64,000 bases of DNA from Hermatobates lingyangjiaoensis (taxonomy: Eukaryota > Arthropoda > Insecta > Hemiptera > Hermatobatidae): assembly GCA_026182355.1 (NCBI GenBank), contig JAPFBL010001617.1, positions 5,005,001 through 5,069,000 of the forward strand, read 5' to 3'. Positions within the stretch are counted from its first letter, which is position 1, and each line of letters begins with the position of its first letter. Positions 12,270-24,114 of this stretch are shown here, piece by piece. Under the pieces are notes generated by a model. That model was not told the DNA's origin, did not search any database, and saw only the letters and a program-made list of their open reading frames with translations. The position numbers and the translations under genes are program-made.

Positions 12270-12887
12270 GATACCATGCTTATTAAAAAACCATGAATAT
12301 TTGAAACAAAGTTAACATGAAATTAGCAATTTAAAAAAAACTCGTGAAATTTCAATTATGGCAAAGAGCAAGCAATAAAGCTATAGAACTGAATGTTGAT
12401 CCTGGACTAATGGTCTACTTGTTATACTTGTCGTATTTTGTTTACATTGGTTATATGGACTTAGACATTTTTTGAATGAATCCACTGAAATATAATTGAT
12501 GTTTAGAGGTTTAATTATAAGTTTTTAGATAATTTATGAATTTAATATGAGATGTAAAAGAATAACATTCTTCCATGTATAAATCAACGTTAATCCTGTA
12601 AGAAATTATTTCGTAACATAAAATCTATCTTTTCACTTTTCAAAAATGTTAATACTGCTGTAGTTATATTAATGGGTTTATATGCAACACTGGTGTGATA
12701 TACAAAAATAAGCTGATACATTGATAGGTGGATCAATCACTCTGTGCTACCTCCAGGAATGAAAGACTAATATAAATCACCCATTTAGATATTGATATTA
12801 TGCTTAAATGGCACATTATGTATTATATACCGAAGAAGTTTGACATTAAGTTTACTTATAGTAAAGTTGAGAGTAGGCCACTCCAGA
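12270..12887 (+). repeat. 2-kb family, copy L (left end missing, right end present)
   Basis: Restarts at the AAAAAACCATGAATATTTG segment, which lies earlier in the family order than the end of copy K, and finishes at the right terminus GTAGGCCACTCCAGA (12887). Confidence 0.75.
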
Positions 12888-12892
12888 TTTAT

Positions 12893-15800
12893 TTTTTTAG
12901 TTAATTTTACTCTTAGATCAATTCATTTTTACGTTAATTTAATAAATTTTAAAACAGTACTGTAATTAAACTATTAGGCCGTTATAAATAAGTAATAAAG
13001 GTAATTTATTATTCCATAGTGTTAGATGGTCTTAAATAGGATTAGTAATAATCTTCAAAGAACTCGCATGTTATGATATTTGAAGATGATTCTTTGAAAA
13101 AAAGATAAATATTGTCCATTTGGTTAATATTTATATATTTTTATTCAGTATTATTTTCTTTATCGAGATTAGGTCCAGTGTTTAACCGTTTACGTTGGAC
13201 CAAACCTCGATAAAGAAAAATTGTATCAATAATATCTGGTCGAGGTAGGAAAACATTGAATTATATTTTTATTAGTATTCAGTTAAAGTTCCAGCAAATA
13301 CAATAAATCAATTAACTTTTCTTCATAAACTATTTATTTAGAGAAGTTATAATGTTTGCACAATTTATTATATTAGATATTTAAGTAAAGTGAAGTAACA
13401 TTTTGGTTTTAATCAAGTGAAAGGGTTAATAAGAACAAAAAGTTTGGAAACTGTTTGTCTGAGCCACTTCACAAGATAGGCAGGTGCGATGGAGTATCTA
13501 TAACCGTTTCTTGAGCTCCAAAACACTTGTATTTATCAACACAGGTCATGCTGTTAATAGTTTGTCAACCGTTCTTGACAAGTTAATGTGCACAAATAGT
13601 TTTTAGAGATTAGATTTTGGATGTTGAAAACATAGATATTTCATATTCATAATTTGTATCGTTTAAATTTGTCGTATTTTTGTTATTTTGTCTAAACTAG
13701 AAAGAGTTAATTTGTAATTAAGATATCCTGGCTGGAGGATGCTTTTTACAGTGACGACGGTCTTAATTCCCTGGGCCTTCCCTGTGACACGATCGTTATA
13801 CCTGCCTTAGAGCAGTATGTTCACGTTGTCACGTTATGCGACCTCCGGTCCTTTGCTCAACCATAACTTTTACTACAACATCAGGGGCCAAACATCATTA
13901 TTTTTAAATAAAATATCATTTTTAAAAGCACAGAAAGTGCCAGTGCTATTATAAAAACGAAAATTGGAAGATATTCTTCTTTTTCCTTAAAACTAAGAAA
14001 AGAACAACTTTCAGTTTTCTCTTCACAATGGACGATTTTCGAAACAACTCGAAAAGTAAGGAAAACGATATATTCTTATAATAATATGATTTCTAATATT
14101 CATATCATAAATTGTTTTTCAAAGCCACAATAAAACTTATGAACTGGAAACACACTTAGGATTCTGCGATAACTTAATGCTGGATGACCACTAAGTTGGG
14201 AAAGTAACAACGAGATCTTCAAGTGTCAAACTCTACAGCACCAGTGGAGGGTTCCAGTAGCATGTAAAATGCAGATAGAGAAGCCTAAACAATACTGGCA
14301 AAAAGAAACTAGAGGTAGTTACTTCGCAGAAGTTGAGTAGCTCGTTCGTGAGCACAGCTCCAGTAATTTCTCAAACACGCCAAACTGTATTACATTACAT
14401 TCTAAAAACATTTCTTTCCGTTTTTAGTACACTCAACTATTGTCACGATTAACAATTCAACCAACTTAAGGAATAACTTCAAAAGAAAACTATAACTTTA
14501 CCCTGTTTAAGTGTGGCTAAAATGTTGTAAGTGACACGCCTTCATAACCAAAATTTCTGAACTACTACAAGGGTTTGAGAGCATCCTTAGAAATGTGCGA
14601 TTATTACATTAGAAGAAGTTAATTCTCACATGAATGCTTACGTCAGACCGGCTATCCGTCACACGCGCTACCATCAACCGACTCTTCATGACGGGATTAC
14701 TTCAAATTGCACAATGGTGAAGCTTAATTAAAATAATAATTTTTTCCCGTTATAATGTATTCCAAATTCAGTAAATTTTGTAAGCTTTAGTGAAAGATAT
14801 AACAAAGGAAATAATGGGAGTAAATTTTTGATCTGAAAAAAAAAAATGGATCCAGTGATGTAAGTTGGGAAGCAATTGTAATAGGTAAACATTTCCTCTA
14901 GTAATTATTTAAAGAATTTATATATTTACAATTAAATTAAAAAACAAAATATTAAAACTAATCAAATAGTTAAATTGTTTTGACTGTGGATTTTATAAAT
15001 TTCGAGTTTTTAATTGAACTCTAGCATAGGATGGTGTTTTGCTATTCTCATTTTGTTATAAACTGTTATTCATCAGTCTATTAAAAACAATGAGTCGTTA
15101 AATGAGAATTAATTGGCGTTTCCTTTGTCGTCGAGTTCGTTGTGGATTGGTCAAGGTTAAACAAATGTTTATATCCATCTTATAGACACGGATTGAAATA
15201 TAAATTGAATAACAATAAGTTGTATTCTTCACTATAAACTTTTCAGGAGCAGTATATAATTTCGGTGGTCTGTGTTAGAATTAGGATATTGGGATATGTG
15301 AGAGGTTTTAACAGAAACCAGTACTGCATAAAAAGTACAACGTGATGAGGAAAAATTGTTTCTGCATTGTTTTGTATTGTGAAGGATTCCATTAATTTTA
15401 CCATCTAATTTCATCATTGAAGTATACAGACGTCTATGATGACCATTATATATAATTTTAATGATGACCATTATATATAATCACATTAATTAATTACCTA
15501 CAAGACAACTGAGGAAAGTAAGCTATAGAAATGGTCACACCATGCATTACATTTATTTCAGGCGATCGCTGTATGTCAAATGCTTATCTAGGCTTCTACA
15601 TTAGAAGCATGTGCAATACATTTATACATGGAGCAATTATGACCTACCACAGTCTGTGGTTTAAAATAGCATGCCTTTTAACAAATACCTTGATAGTCTT
15701 GTATGCCGCTACCTCAGATTAAGAAGTCAGGAAATCTGAGCGTCAGCATTCAAGAATGTCCCCAAAGAAGCTTTCCTTTAATGATGATCCAACCATAGAT

Positions 15801-16310
15801 TAATAAATGACTGTTTTATGATTATTACTTGAGAGCCTCATCACTTTAAAGAAACAATAAACTAAAATGACGTAAAATTGATGGGAAACAATCCATTATT
15901 AAGACCTAACACAGTCAAATAGAGCTAAATACTTATATGATACTTGTGCTAAATAACTAAATCTTCAAACAACAGTAAAATATAAGTTACATTTAAAATA
16001 TCATGTATTTTATTAATGAAAATGTACGACAAATATAAAGTACTCGTATTTGTGTATTGTTCACATATTGAAACATCACGTATTGCAATGTCTCAGGTTT
16101 GATCTCGCCTGATTATTAGACTCCTGATATATTTCTTTAGATACATTTTTTGCACCCATTTAACGTGGAAAACTTAGTAGTTTTTGTTAGATTGAAGAGT
16201 TGTTTTTAATTATTTATTCTTTAACTATTCTTAACGAGTGCCGTCACGGCTGTATTAAATGTTTAATTTGGACCAAGTTATGGGTCCAACTAGCTTGATT
16301 TTCAAGTACT
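12893..16310. other. Long intergenic region without recognisable genes
   Basis: No coding region or element identified. Noted inside: a 24-base inverted repeat at 13154-13219, and a direct duplication of GATGACCATTATATATAAT near 15436 and 15462. The 63-79-codon frames at 15232-15471 and 15531-15722 show no family features. Confidence 0.45.
13154..13219. repeat. Inverted repeat, 24-base arms
   Basis: TTTTCTTTATCGAGATTAGG... at 13154-13177 pairs with 13196-13219 (TGGACCAAACCTCGATAAAG...) with about three mismatches and an 18-base spacer. Confidence 0.7.
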
Positions 16311-16319
16311 CCTTTATTT

Positions 16320-16437
16320 ACTTTACTATAAGTAAAGAATAGTGATCACCAAAAATAATATCTCGACATTTTAACAGAATTACATGTTTTGATGTCGCAG
16401 AAGTCGTTTTATGAAGATTTTTCGATGATATCTGTGT
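16320..16437 (+). repeat. 2-kb family, copy C, left part (interrupted by LINE)
   Basis: Left terminus ACTTTACTATAAGTAAAG and the following approximately 100 bases up to the GATGATATCTGTGT segment. The copy resumes at 19081 after the LINE insertion. Confidence 0.85.
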
Positions 16438-16539
16438 ACCTCACTGACCAACAAACATACGTTGACAACTGCTCTAAAACCAATGGCTGTGACAGCAATT
16501 AACGTTCCCCCCGACTCGTTGACTTACATTGTGTACAAT

Positions 16540-17115
16540 CCTGGTGTTGTCCAGAAAGGAAAGACAGAACTCTCAAACCTGATTTGGCTCTATTGTCTGA
16601 GACGTTCTTAAAGCCCAATATTCGCTTCTCCATTCCGGGATACAAAGTAGAGAAAACTGATAGGCCCACATTTGGGGGTGGTACAGCAGTTCTTATTCGC
16701 AATAGCATCCCCTATGCTAGAATTATGAGGGATTGGGCTCCCCTTGAACACACCTCAGTGAAGATCCAGATCCCTAACTCCAATATCCACCTGATCATAT
16801 CAGCGGTATACAAACCTCCCCATACTCCCTTAAACATCAATCACCTCCGACAGCTACTGCATTCAGGTGGGGGAGACCTGAATGCCAAAAACACTGCTTG
16901 GGACTGTTGCACTGACAATCATTCAGGGTCCATTCTCCTTGACCTTATCCTCAACTCCAATGTCTCATTCATGCTCCCTCAACACCCACATATATCCCTC
17001 GGCCTGCTGCCGGCCGACCAGATATTCTGGACGTTTCTCATTATTGCAATGTCAATCATGTTGTGACTTCTGAGGTCTTAAACTGCCTTGACTCAACACA
17101 CCTACCAGTTCTGTT
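16540..17115 (+). pseudogene. LINE AP-type endonuclease domain (broken)
   Basis: Encodes most of an apurinic-type endonuclease domain, which in Jockey elements nicks target DNA to prime reverse transcription. Visible motifs in order: LALLSETFLKP (catalytic Glu region), DRPTFGGGTAVLIRN, GGDLNAKNTAWDC (Asp/Asn motif), PDILDVSHYCNV, and STHLPVLF at the position of the family's SDHLPV motif, with the conserved Asp of that motif apparently lost. The first strand of the domain is degraded. The main frame at 16584-17066 shifts to that of 17063-18049 near 16990-17040, and DNA between ISAVYKPPH and GGDLNAK looks shortened. Confidence 0.8.
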
Positions 17116-18974
17116 CTGTCCACACAAATTTAAAATAAACTACAGACCTACCGTAAGTAAATTTAAAACCAATTGGAAATCGTTTCAACCTCCTGTTTCT
17201 CAGAACCTTCCATTTCCGAAAAACCTTTCCACTCCTTTAGATATTGACAATTTTCTCAAATGCTTTACAGAGCATCTATTATCGCTACTTCAAAAATCAT
17301 CCATCAATAAACCCTCCTGCTCCTATTTCAATCCCCTCCCTCCCTATATCTTACAAAAAATTAAGGAAATGAACAGACTGAGGAAGTTGTTTCAAGTCAC
17401 AAGAGATCAAGGAATACGCAAGGTGTTGAATAAAGCACAATGGGAGATTCGTTGTTTTATCAGGTCCCACAATGATAGACGTTGGGTCAATCTTCTTAGC
17501 TCTGAAGAAGACCCGTCCCATGTTATTGCGTGGCGTATTATCAGGCACCTGAAGAAAGGGCCAAGTATGTCCCAGGCGTCTCACCCCCTGAGGAAGAATA
17601 ACCAGCCTCTCATAGATGACACCAAGAAGGCCTCAACCTTCTACCACTACCTCCTAAACCTGTACAGACCTCACCCTCCCTCTCCCATTCCCTTTGTAAC
17701 CACCCTTATAACTAACACTCATCCTCTTATTCCAATATTAATTTCTCCAGCCGAAATTCAACAGATCATTTCATCCCTTAAATCAAAATCCTCCCTCTGT
17801 TATGATGGCATTAGTAATAAATTATTTTCTAAACTTCCCCCTGAAGTCTTAGCAGCCTTGACTGCACTTTATAACTCTTGTCTACGGCTGCGCTACTTCC
17901 CCGCTGCGTGGAAGTTGGCAAAAGTTATTTTATTACAAAAGCCACACAAATCAGGTCATTCTCCGCAGGACTATAGACCTATTAGTCTGTTAGCTTGTCT
18001 TGGTAAAGTCTTTGAGAGGCTGATCCTTTCGAAAATAAAATCTTATTAGCCATTCCAGCCGGAACAGTTTGGCTTCCAAAGTGAACATGGGACCACATTA
18101 CAGCTTCGAAGATGGTCCAGTTCATCAAGCAAGGAACGACACTGGCGAGACCATTCCTCCCTTATAAGACAGTGCCAGTATTTCTGGATCTGGAGCGAGC
18201 TTTCGACTTGGTCTGGCATAGGGGTCTATTACACAAAATAGGCTGTTTTGGTTTGCCTGAATGGTTTGTGGAGATTATTGGGTCTCTCCTCTCTGGACGA
18301 AACTTTTTTGTTTCTATTAATGACAGACATTCTCCCACTGGACAAATGCATAGGAGTGTTCCCTAGGGCAGTGTTCTTGGTCCAATCCTATATTGCCCGT
18401 ATACACTTGACTTCCCCAAGCCTCCTGCTATAATAACTCCCAATTCACCCAATCAGATTGAGATGTTTCTCGGACTCTTGCGGATGACACCGCTGTAGCT
18501 TATAGATGTACTAATGTGAGCTATGTCACCAGGAAATTGCAATGCTTCCACGATGGGGCTTTGAATTGGTTCACAAAGTGGAAACTAGTGTTGAATCCAA
18601 CAAAGAGTTCCCATGTTCGATTCTGCAAGGGTGTCTCTCCCCGACCTCCTACTGTCTTCATTGGTAACCAGATCATTCCCTACCAAACCCACGTAACATA
18701 TCTGGGTCTTATTTTAGACTCTAGACTAACGTTCAAGCAATACCTCCATAATAAATTCAAGCTTGGAATTTAATTGATGTGTAATCTGTATTCTCTTTTC
18801 AAATCAAGGAATTCTCCCGATTCGGTCAAGGACCTTGTCTATAAGGGGGTCGTTCGTTCAGCAGTGACTTATGGATTTAAAGTCTGGTCTGGTTTAAAGT
18901 TGCACCAAACGAACAAGGCCTGTATCCAGATTGTTCAAAATAAGTGTGCCCGCCTTATAGCCAGGGCTCCTTAG
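17063..18974 (+). pseudogene. LINE reverse transcriptase (Jockey clade, broken)
   Basis: Reverse transcriptase of a Jockey-type LINE. The uninterrupted frame 17063-18049 holds the thumb-preceding region and early RT motifs, with KLAKVILLQKPHKSG and DYRPISLLACLGKVFERL. After a stop at 18047-18049, shifted frames carry the FGFQSEHGTT motif, then VFLDLERAFDLVWH (palm motif A) at about 18178-18219. The LADD motif (motif C, for the usual FADD) is near 18478-18493, keeping both catalytic Asp codons. The C-terminal part ends at 18974 with CARLIARAP then a stop. At least three frame changes and several stops make this non-functional. No RNase H domain is seen, as expected for Jockey. Confidence 0.85.
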
Positions 18975-19078
18975 TACGCCATGGAAGTCATTATTCCTCA
19001 CTGAATAATTACTTCATCCACTGACTATCTGACTACCTTTCCAACACATGACTAAAAACATTGTAAAACCATGACTAA

Positions 19079-19080
<2 letters not shown>

Positions 19081-19136
<56 letters not shown>

Positions 19137-20583
19137 GCATGTGAGCGATTGTACGTGTGTGCATGTGTGCGTGTGTGCGTGCGTGTGCGTGTGTTCGTGT
19201 GTGTGTGTGTGTGTGTGTGTTTGTGTGTGCGTGTGCGCGCGTGCGTGCGTGCGTGCGTGTTTGCGTGTGTGTGCGTGTGTCTGTGTAGGTGAGTGGGAGG
19301 GCGGGTGAGTATATATCATAATTTTGTGGACGCGCTACGGTCCAGAACCTTTGATAGATCAAATTCATATATTTTACAAATAAATGGGCCTCATAGTGTA
19401 GATGAGCGATATTGTTTGGGAGCAATCATGAATGACGAGAAAGTATCTTTTTTTGCCAAAAACCTGTTTTTAGAATATATCTTTTTCTCCTAAACTACTA
19501 ATTTTAGAGTTTTGATATTTTCGTATAGTCATTGAGGTTACAAATGTAATAAACGAAAAATATACCTATTCATTTTTTTTTAATAAAATGTAAAAATGCT
19601 GCCTTATAATTTAACTTGAAAGCTTGTGAAAGCTATATAAGCCTTACCGTTTGACGGATCGAAATGAAACTATACCTGGAAATAGAATATTATGTGGAGA
19701 ATAAGTTGATTTATTTTTTTCAAAATTACATTATTTAAAGGGCCGTTAGAGTACACTTTCTACTTTCACAAAGTTTTTTTCAACTCTGAACGGCTCATTA
19801 AAAAACCATAAAAATAATTAGCAATTTATGAAAAAAAATCCATGAAATTTCAATCACGGCAAAGAGCAATAAAGCTATAAAAACTAATTGTTTATCCTAG
19901 ACTAATGGATCACCTGCTATACTTGTTGAATTTATTGATATTTATTTACATTGCTTACATTGACAGAAATTTTTAGAGTGAATCCACTAAAATAAAATTG
20001 ATGTTTAAAAGTATAATGGAAAAATTCAAATCATTTATTGACTTATAGGAGATATAAGAGGAATAATATTTTCATGTAAAAAACCACTGGCGATGAACAT
20101 AAATTTCTGTTGCTTTCCATGTTATGCTGGATTTGTCTCACAAGATCTTACTCGTATAATCAATCAGTATGTTATACCCTTGAACAAAACTGAATATCAT
20201 GTAAAACGTCTTTTTGTTTATCAATCACACTAACTTAGGGTAATATTGAAGTGTGAGTAATAGACTCTTTGTTCAAGAAAGAGGAATTATGCTTGTTGAA
20301 AAATATCCATTTTTTTCACTATTCTAGTCTAATGGTTGATATCTAATTTTTTTGTAAAATTCCAAGCTTCCAGCTATCAAAGTTTTAAAGTATTCTGAAT
20401 AGCTTGCTTTGACTTTGATTTGAGTACGTCAAACTGACTAATTGCTAATATATTTTTTCTCATTATACATTCACAGCAACCTTATAACAAAGTAGCACGC
20501 AGGAAAAAGATGACAATCGCTCAGAGTGGATTGGAATATAACATTTTTGACAAAGGGAAAGAAAAAGAGATTGTTATTAACTA
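19081..20583 (+). repeat. 2-kb family, copy C, right part
   Basis: Starts in an expanded (TG)n tract (19081-19290) replacing the usual GGGT tract. It continues through the family body (for example TACGGTCCAGAACCTTTGAT near 19337) and ends abruptly at 20583, where the Helitron 3' end CTAG is joined. The right terminus of the family is missing here. Confidence 0.8.
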
Positions 20584-22300
20584 CTAGACTACCTGTGATC
20601 CCTTGGGTCATTCAAAACCTCCTTTTTAATGCAATCATGTTCACATAAATGCAAATAAACTCTAAATTAATTCATTTCTAATAATGAACATATTTTTAAG
20701 GCAGTTATCATTATTTACATTTTTTGTACAATTTGAATTTTAAATTTAAAAAAAACTTTAAATGCTTTCTTTCTGTTTGACCCTTTTGAGAGCAATATGT
20801 AATTGGCCATGTTGAAATGCTGTTTTACATAAATGAACTGGAACTTTCTGCAGAGTCTCTCCTTGAGACTTATGAATAGTCATCGACCAACGACCAACGA
20901 ATATAACCGCGCACTATAGTGCACGTCGTAGCTAGCAGTTCCAGACCAGAGGCCTTCTACTGCTTGATTACTGTGCTACTATAACTTGGAATGTCAATAT
21001 TCATGTCGGATATTAAGTTAGTCTGTACAGTAATGATGTCGTATTCGCGGTCATGTGGTCTTGTTAGTCATAGTTTTCAATCCTTTTAGTCATGAGCTAG
21101 AAAGGTAGTCAGATAGTCACTGGATGAAGTAATTATTCAGTCAGGCTGAGGAAGGCTGGCAACAGGATTTAGAGTTTGTACAAGGAAGTTTGGATGAGTA
21201 GATAGTTTCTTGTCTTCATTGGTAATAAGTCGGGTGATGTAGCTATCTATGGATTCCATTTTCAAATCATGGTGAATATCAACATTACGGGCGTACCAAG
21301 GAGCCCTGGCTATAAGGCGGGCACACTTATTTTGAACAATCTGGATACACGCCTTGTTCATTGGTGCAGCTCTAAACCAGACGGAGCATCCATAAGTCAT
21401 CGCTGAACGAAGAACCTCCTTATAGACAAGGTCCTTGACCGAATCAGGAGAATTCCTTGATTTGAAAAGAGAATATAGATTACACATCAAGTAAATTCCA
21501 AGCTTGGATTTCTTATGGAAATGCTAGTCATGGCAAATGCTAACTGAATTGGAAATTGATCCTTGAAAAAGCAATGTTGTCTTCTTCAGATAAAACGATG
21601 TTCATTCTTGGAATTAAAACTATTTCCCCTTGACACGGTGATGCGATAAACAATGACATTATGATAATGCACCTCAGTTTTTAGGCTTGTTCCATTACAC
21701 AAGAGCGGTGGATCAATGTTTTTCATGCAAACACATGACTGGAGCTTCCTTTTTGAGTTCTAGCTTATGTTGGAGCAATCCAGGTTCTCTAGTAAGTCAA
21801 GAAATTCTTGAGGTTAATGTGTGGATTCTGTTCCTACATAAACCAATTTGTACGGCAGATATTGTTTAATTTCTTCTGGAAATTATTCAATCAACCTATG
21901 ATCAATTTTACTGTGTGTTTCGTTAAATGGAAGTTGTATAGAATTTTCCGTGAACAATTTTTGTGGGTTGGCAAATGAAGAGTACATGTATTCAATACAC
22001 TAATCAACATTATGTGCACGGATAATCACGTCTTCTAAAGAGATAAATAATATCTTTATTTTCATTCTTTTCAACTCTTTCTTCACTAATATTTATCAGA
22101 AATTTAGAGTATCCTCATCTTCTTTTTGAACTTTCATATTGCTAGTTACATGGAATTTAGTAAATTTGTGCCACAAGTAAGACTGATTCAAGCATTATAA
22201 ATATCAGCATCAGTTCCTCTCAACTGAAAGATGTTGTCAATTCTCTCTTTCTAAATTTATTAAATTTAAATCATTATAATTTAGGTGAAAAAATATTATT
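20584..22300 (-). pseudogene. Helitron remnant with PIF1-like helicase, split by a LINE
   Basis: The minus strand encodes the C-terminal half of a Helitron RepHel helicase. Near 22270-22240 is an FQLRGTDAD segment (family FQL-x-x-NMR). Then SLEDVIIRAHN (about 22050), EEFLDLLEN-like and KNIDPPLLCNG residues (about 21720-21690), and FPIQLAFAMT (about 21560). After the LINE at 20885-21534 the domain resumes at 20884 with MTIHKSQGETLQKV and FQHGQLHIALKRV, the classic last helicase motifs. In Helitrons this protein unwinds DNA during rolling-circle transposition. About 180 bases downstream the element ends in CTAG (20587-20584) followed by T, with a small GC hairpin (TGACCC/GGATCA) about 12 bases before it, as Helitron 3' ends do. 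Stops and frameshifts are present; the 5' end was not found. Confidence 0.78.
20885..21534 (-). mobile_element. Jockey-type LINE 3' fragment inserted in the Helitron helicase
   Basis: About 650 bp, 5'-truncated, flanked by the 7-bp direct repeat TAGTCAT (20878-20884 and 21535-21541). The coding part (21490-21137, minus) is the C-terminal segment of the same RT as at 18774-18974, with CARLIARAPWYARNVDIHHDL, and continues to a stop at about 21139. The 3' UTR resembles that of the 16.4-19.1 kb copy up to CATGACTAAC, then carries 165 further bases ending in a TTGGTCG tandem. It interrupts the helicase between AFAMT and IHKSQG. Confidence 0.85.
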
Positions 22301-22351
22301 TAATGGTTCGACGTCATTAATATCAGGTTTTGGAAGTTTATTTTACAAAAC

Positions 22352-22420
22352 ACCTCGTGGCCCAGACGCTAGCGCGCTGGACCTCTAATGCCAAAGGCGA
22401 AGCTTTGATTTCCACAAGAC
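22352..22420 (+). pseudogene. tRNA-Arg(TCT)-like degenerate sequence
   Basis: Contains a good A-box-like stretch (TGGCCCAGACGCTAGCGCGC), then an anticodon-like loop CCTCTAA flanked by TGGA and TGCCA, then a weak B-box-like GCTTTGATTTCC. Acceptor arms do not pair. It is best read as a decayed tRNA or the head of a tRNA-derived SINE; it is not a functional tRNA. Confidence 0.4.
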
Positions 22421-22469
22421 TAATATTATATTCAGTTTACAGCGTGTGAAGATATTTAAACACAAATAT

Positions 22470-22665
22470 CAAAGTTTTATAAGTAAGAGATTATTTAGTA
22501 ATATGAAATCCACACTTTTGCTTTTCAAAAACGTTATTACTGCTGTAGTTATAATATTGATATTATATGATCAGTGGTATTTTATACAAAAATAAACGTG
22601 TATATTGATAAGTGGATCAATCACTATTTGTACTACCTCCAAGAATGAAAGACTAATAAACATCT
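22470..22665 (+). repeat. 2-kb family fragment (right-central part)
   Basis: Matches the segment containing GTTATTACTGCTGTAGTTAT and GGATCAATCACTATTTGTAC that precedes the right end in full copies. Possibly the displaced continuation of copy C beyond the Helitron. Confidence 0.7.
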
Positions 22666-23049
22666 CCCTATAAAAACTTTGACTACCGCTATGAGAGGAA
22701 ACAAAATATGCGAGAAGAAACTTTAAAGAGAGTTTAAATATATGGTTGATATCAGTTTTCTGTTTTAGTTTTATGTATGTAATCTTTCTACAAAACAATT
22801 TGAACACTAAAATGTCTTGAAATTTCTTTTATTAACTTTTAAATAACAAATTTGCTTCACTTAATTCCATTAATAATTCTAAGCTAATGTATACAAATAC
22901 AACAGGTTATATATTACTCTAAGTAGAGTTTTAGTTTTTATAGGTATATTGCCATTCTCGATAATCAAAAGTTATTTAAATTTTTTGAAGCTTACTGTTT
23001 TTTACGCTGATTGTTTTGACAAAAATTATATTCTTCTAGTGCTTGTTGT

Positions 23050-23677
23050 TGAGTGTAAAAAAAAATATTTTCTGAACTCATAAATGCACCATAACGCCCT
23101 TTTCAACCATGCAATTTTATACAAAAATACATATATTCACCTGCCATTAAAATGGTCTATGTTTGTGATTAGTTTCATTGAGATCCTTCAAGCGGTGTAA
23201 TCCCTATTGTACCCAGAAGCTTTTTGAATCAATCATAAGTCAAAAATTTTAGATTTTATTACAGGTGAAACCTTTCTCATTGTTATAAAAATGAGGTTTT
23301 TTTTTAATTATTGTTTTCTTTAACTCCATAATAATGTCAAGTTTCAATGCTCTAGAGGTTAAAGTTTTGGAAAAATAAATGTTGTCTAAAATCATATTTG
23401 ACCAAAAAAAGTTACTTTTCCATGACAGAATATTGCCTAGAAACAATTGGGCACATCTACACTATACAACAGTATTTTTTTGAATATGAACTTGATCCCT
23501 CAAACTGTGTGGCTTGTGTCATCCTCACAAACTTTTGGATACACGCTCACTTACTCATACACACAGACATCATCAAAAAACGTCTGAAAAGGATTTTAGA
23601 TGCCTCAAAACATGTAAATCCGTCAAAATCTTGAAATCAACTTTTATTATGATGGCTATACTTATTTATAGTAAAAT
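23050..23677 (-). repeat. 2-kb family, copy J (left half, old)
   Basis: Reverse-oriented left half ending with AGTAAAAT then A-run at 23677. Recognisable blocks include ACAGACATCATCAAAAAACG near 23563 and ACATGTAAATCCGTCAAAAT near 23609. More diverged than the other copies. The ORF at 23398-23634 is repeat sequence. Confidence 0.75.
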
Positions 23678-24054
23678 AAAAAGTTAATTAATAAAAAGAA
23701 AATAAGTTGGTTTTGATGGCAGCCAAAACACTTTTGTCCTAACACAAAGTCTTCACTCCTGTTCGACAATAATATTTCATTTGGATTGAATGTGAAAACC
23801 GAATGACTTAGTCTCCTACCTTAGCAATGTTTACTCGTCATTCTACTATTACAAGTAAGTAATAAAAATAAATATCAACGTTTATCGCGGCACTGATCAT
23901 TCATTAAAAGAACTCTCTAAAAAGCCATAGTATTTATCACTTATCTCCTTAATGGCGTCCTCTGCACAGCTTATTTCCCAGTAACTAGAAAGATGTCATT
24001 ATACATATGATACCCAAACCTCATACTTCCATGTTCTTACTGCAAAGCCAGTCT

Positions 24055-24100
24055 ATTAGGCCAATCAGAGACACGGTTCAATAGGATGGCTATATAAGCA
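24055..24100 (+). promoter_or_regulatory. Possible RNA polymerase II core promoter
   Basis: GGCCAATCAGAG (CCAAT-type box) at about 24058 is followed about 30 bases later by GCTATATAAGC (TATA box) at about 24091. The next ATG-started frame, 24115-24300, codes for an unknown basic 61-residue peptide. Arrangement suggests a promoter; nothing else supports it. Confidence 0.3.
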
Positions 24101-24114
24101 TTCGATGGTAAGCT

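Larger units (their letters stand above)
16438..19080 (+). mobile_element. Jockey-type LINE, 5'-truncated, inserted in 2-kb family copy C
   Basis: About 2.64 kb. It carries endonuclease and reverse transcriptase remnants (separate entries) and a short 3' UTR rich in TGACTA repeats, ending near CATGACTAAC at 19079. Both flanks are 2-kb family sequence: the left part stops inside the family's TG/GGGT tract and the right part resumes in an expanded (TG)n tract, so insertion was into that microsatellite. Relative to the related fragment at 20885-21534 it lacks roughly 130 bases near 18975. Confidence 0.85.

Noticed and set aside
19014..19425. Several 73-116-codon ORFs on both strands
   Set aside because: They translate a (TG)n/(CA)n microsatellite into Cys/Val or His/Thr repeats; no protein is supported.
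20878..20884. TAGTCAT as a regulatory motif
   Set aside because: It is better explained as the 7-bp target-site duplication of the LINE, being repeated at 21535-21541.
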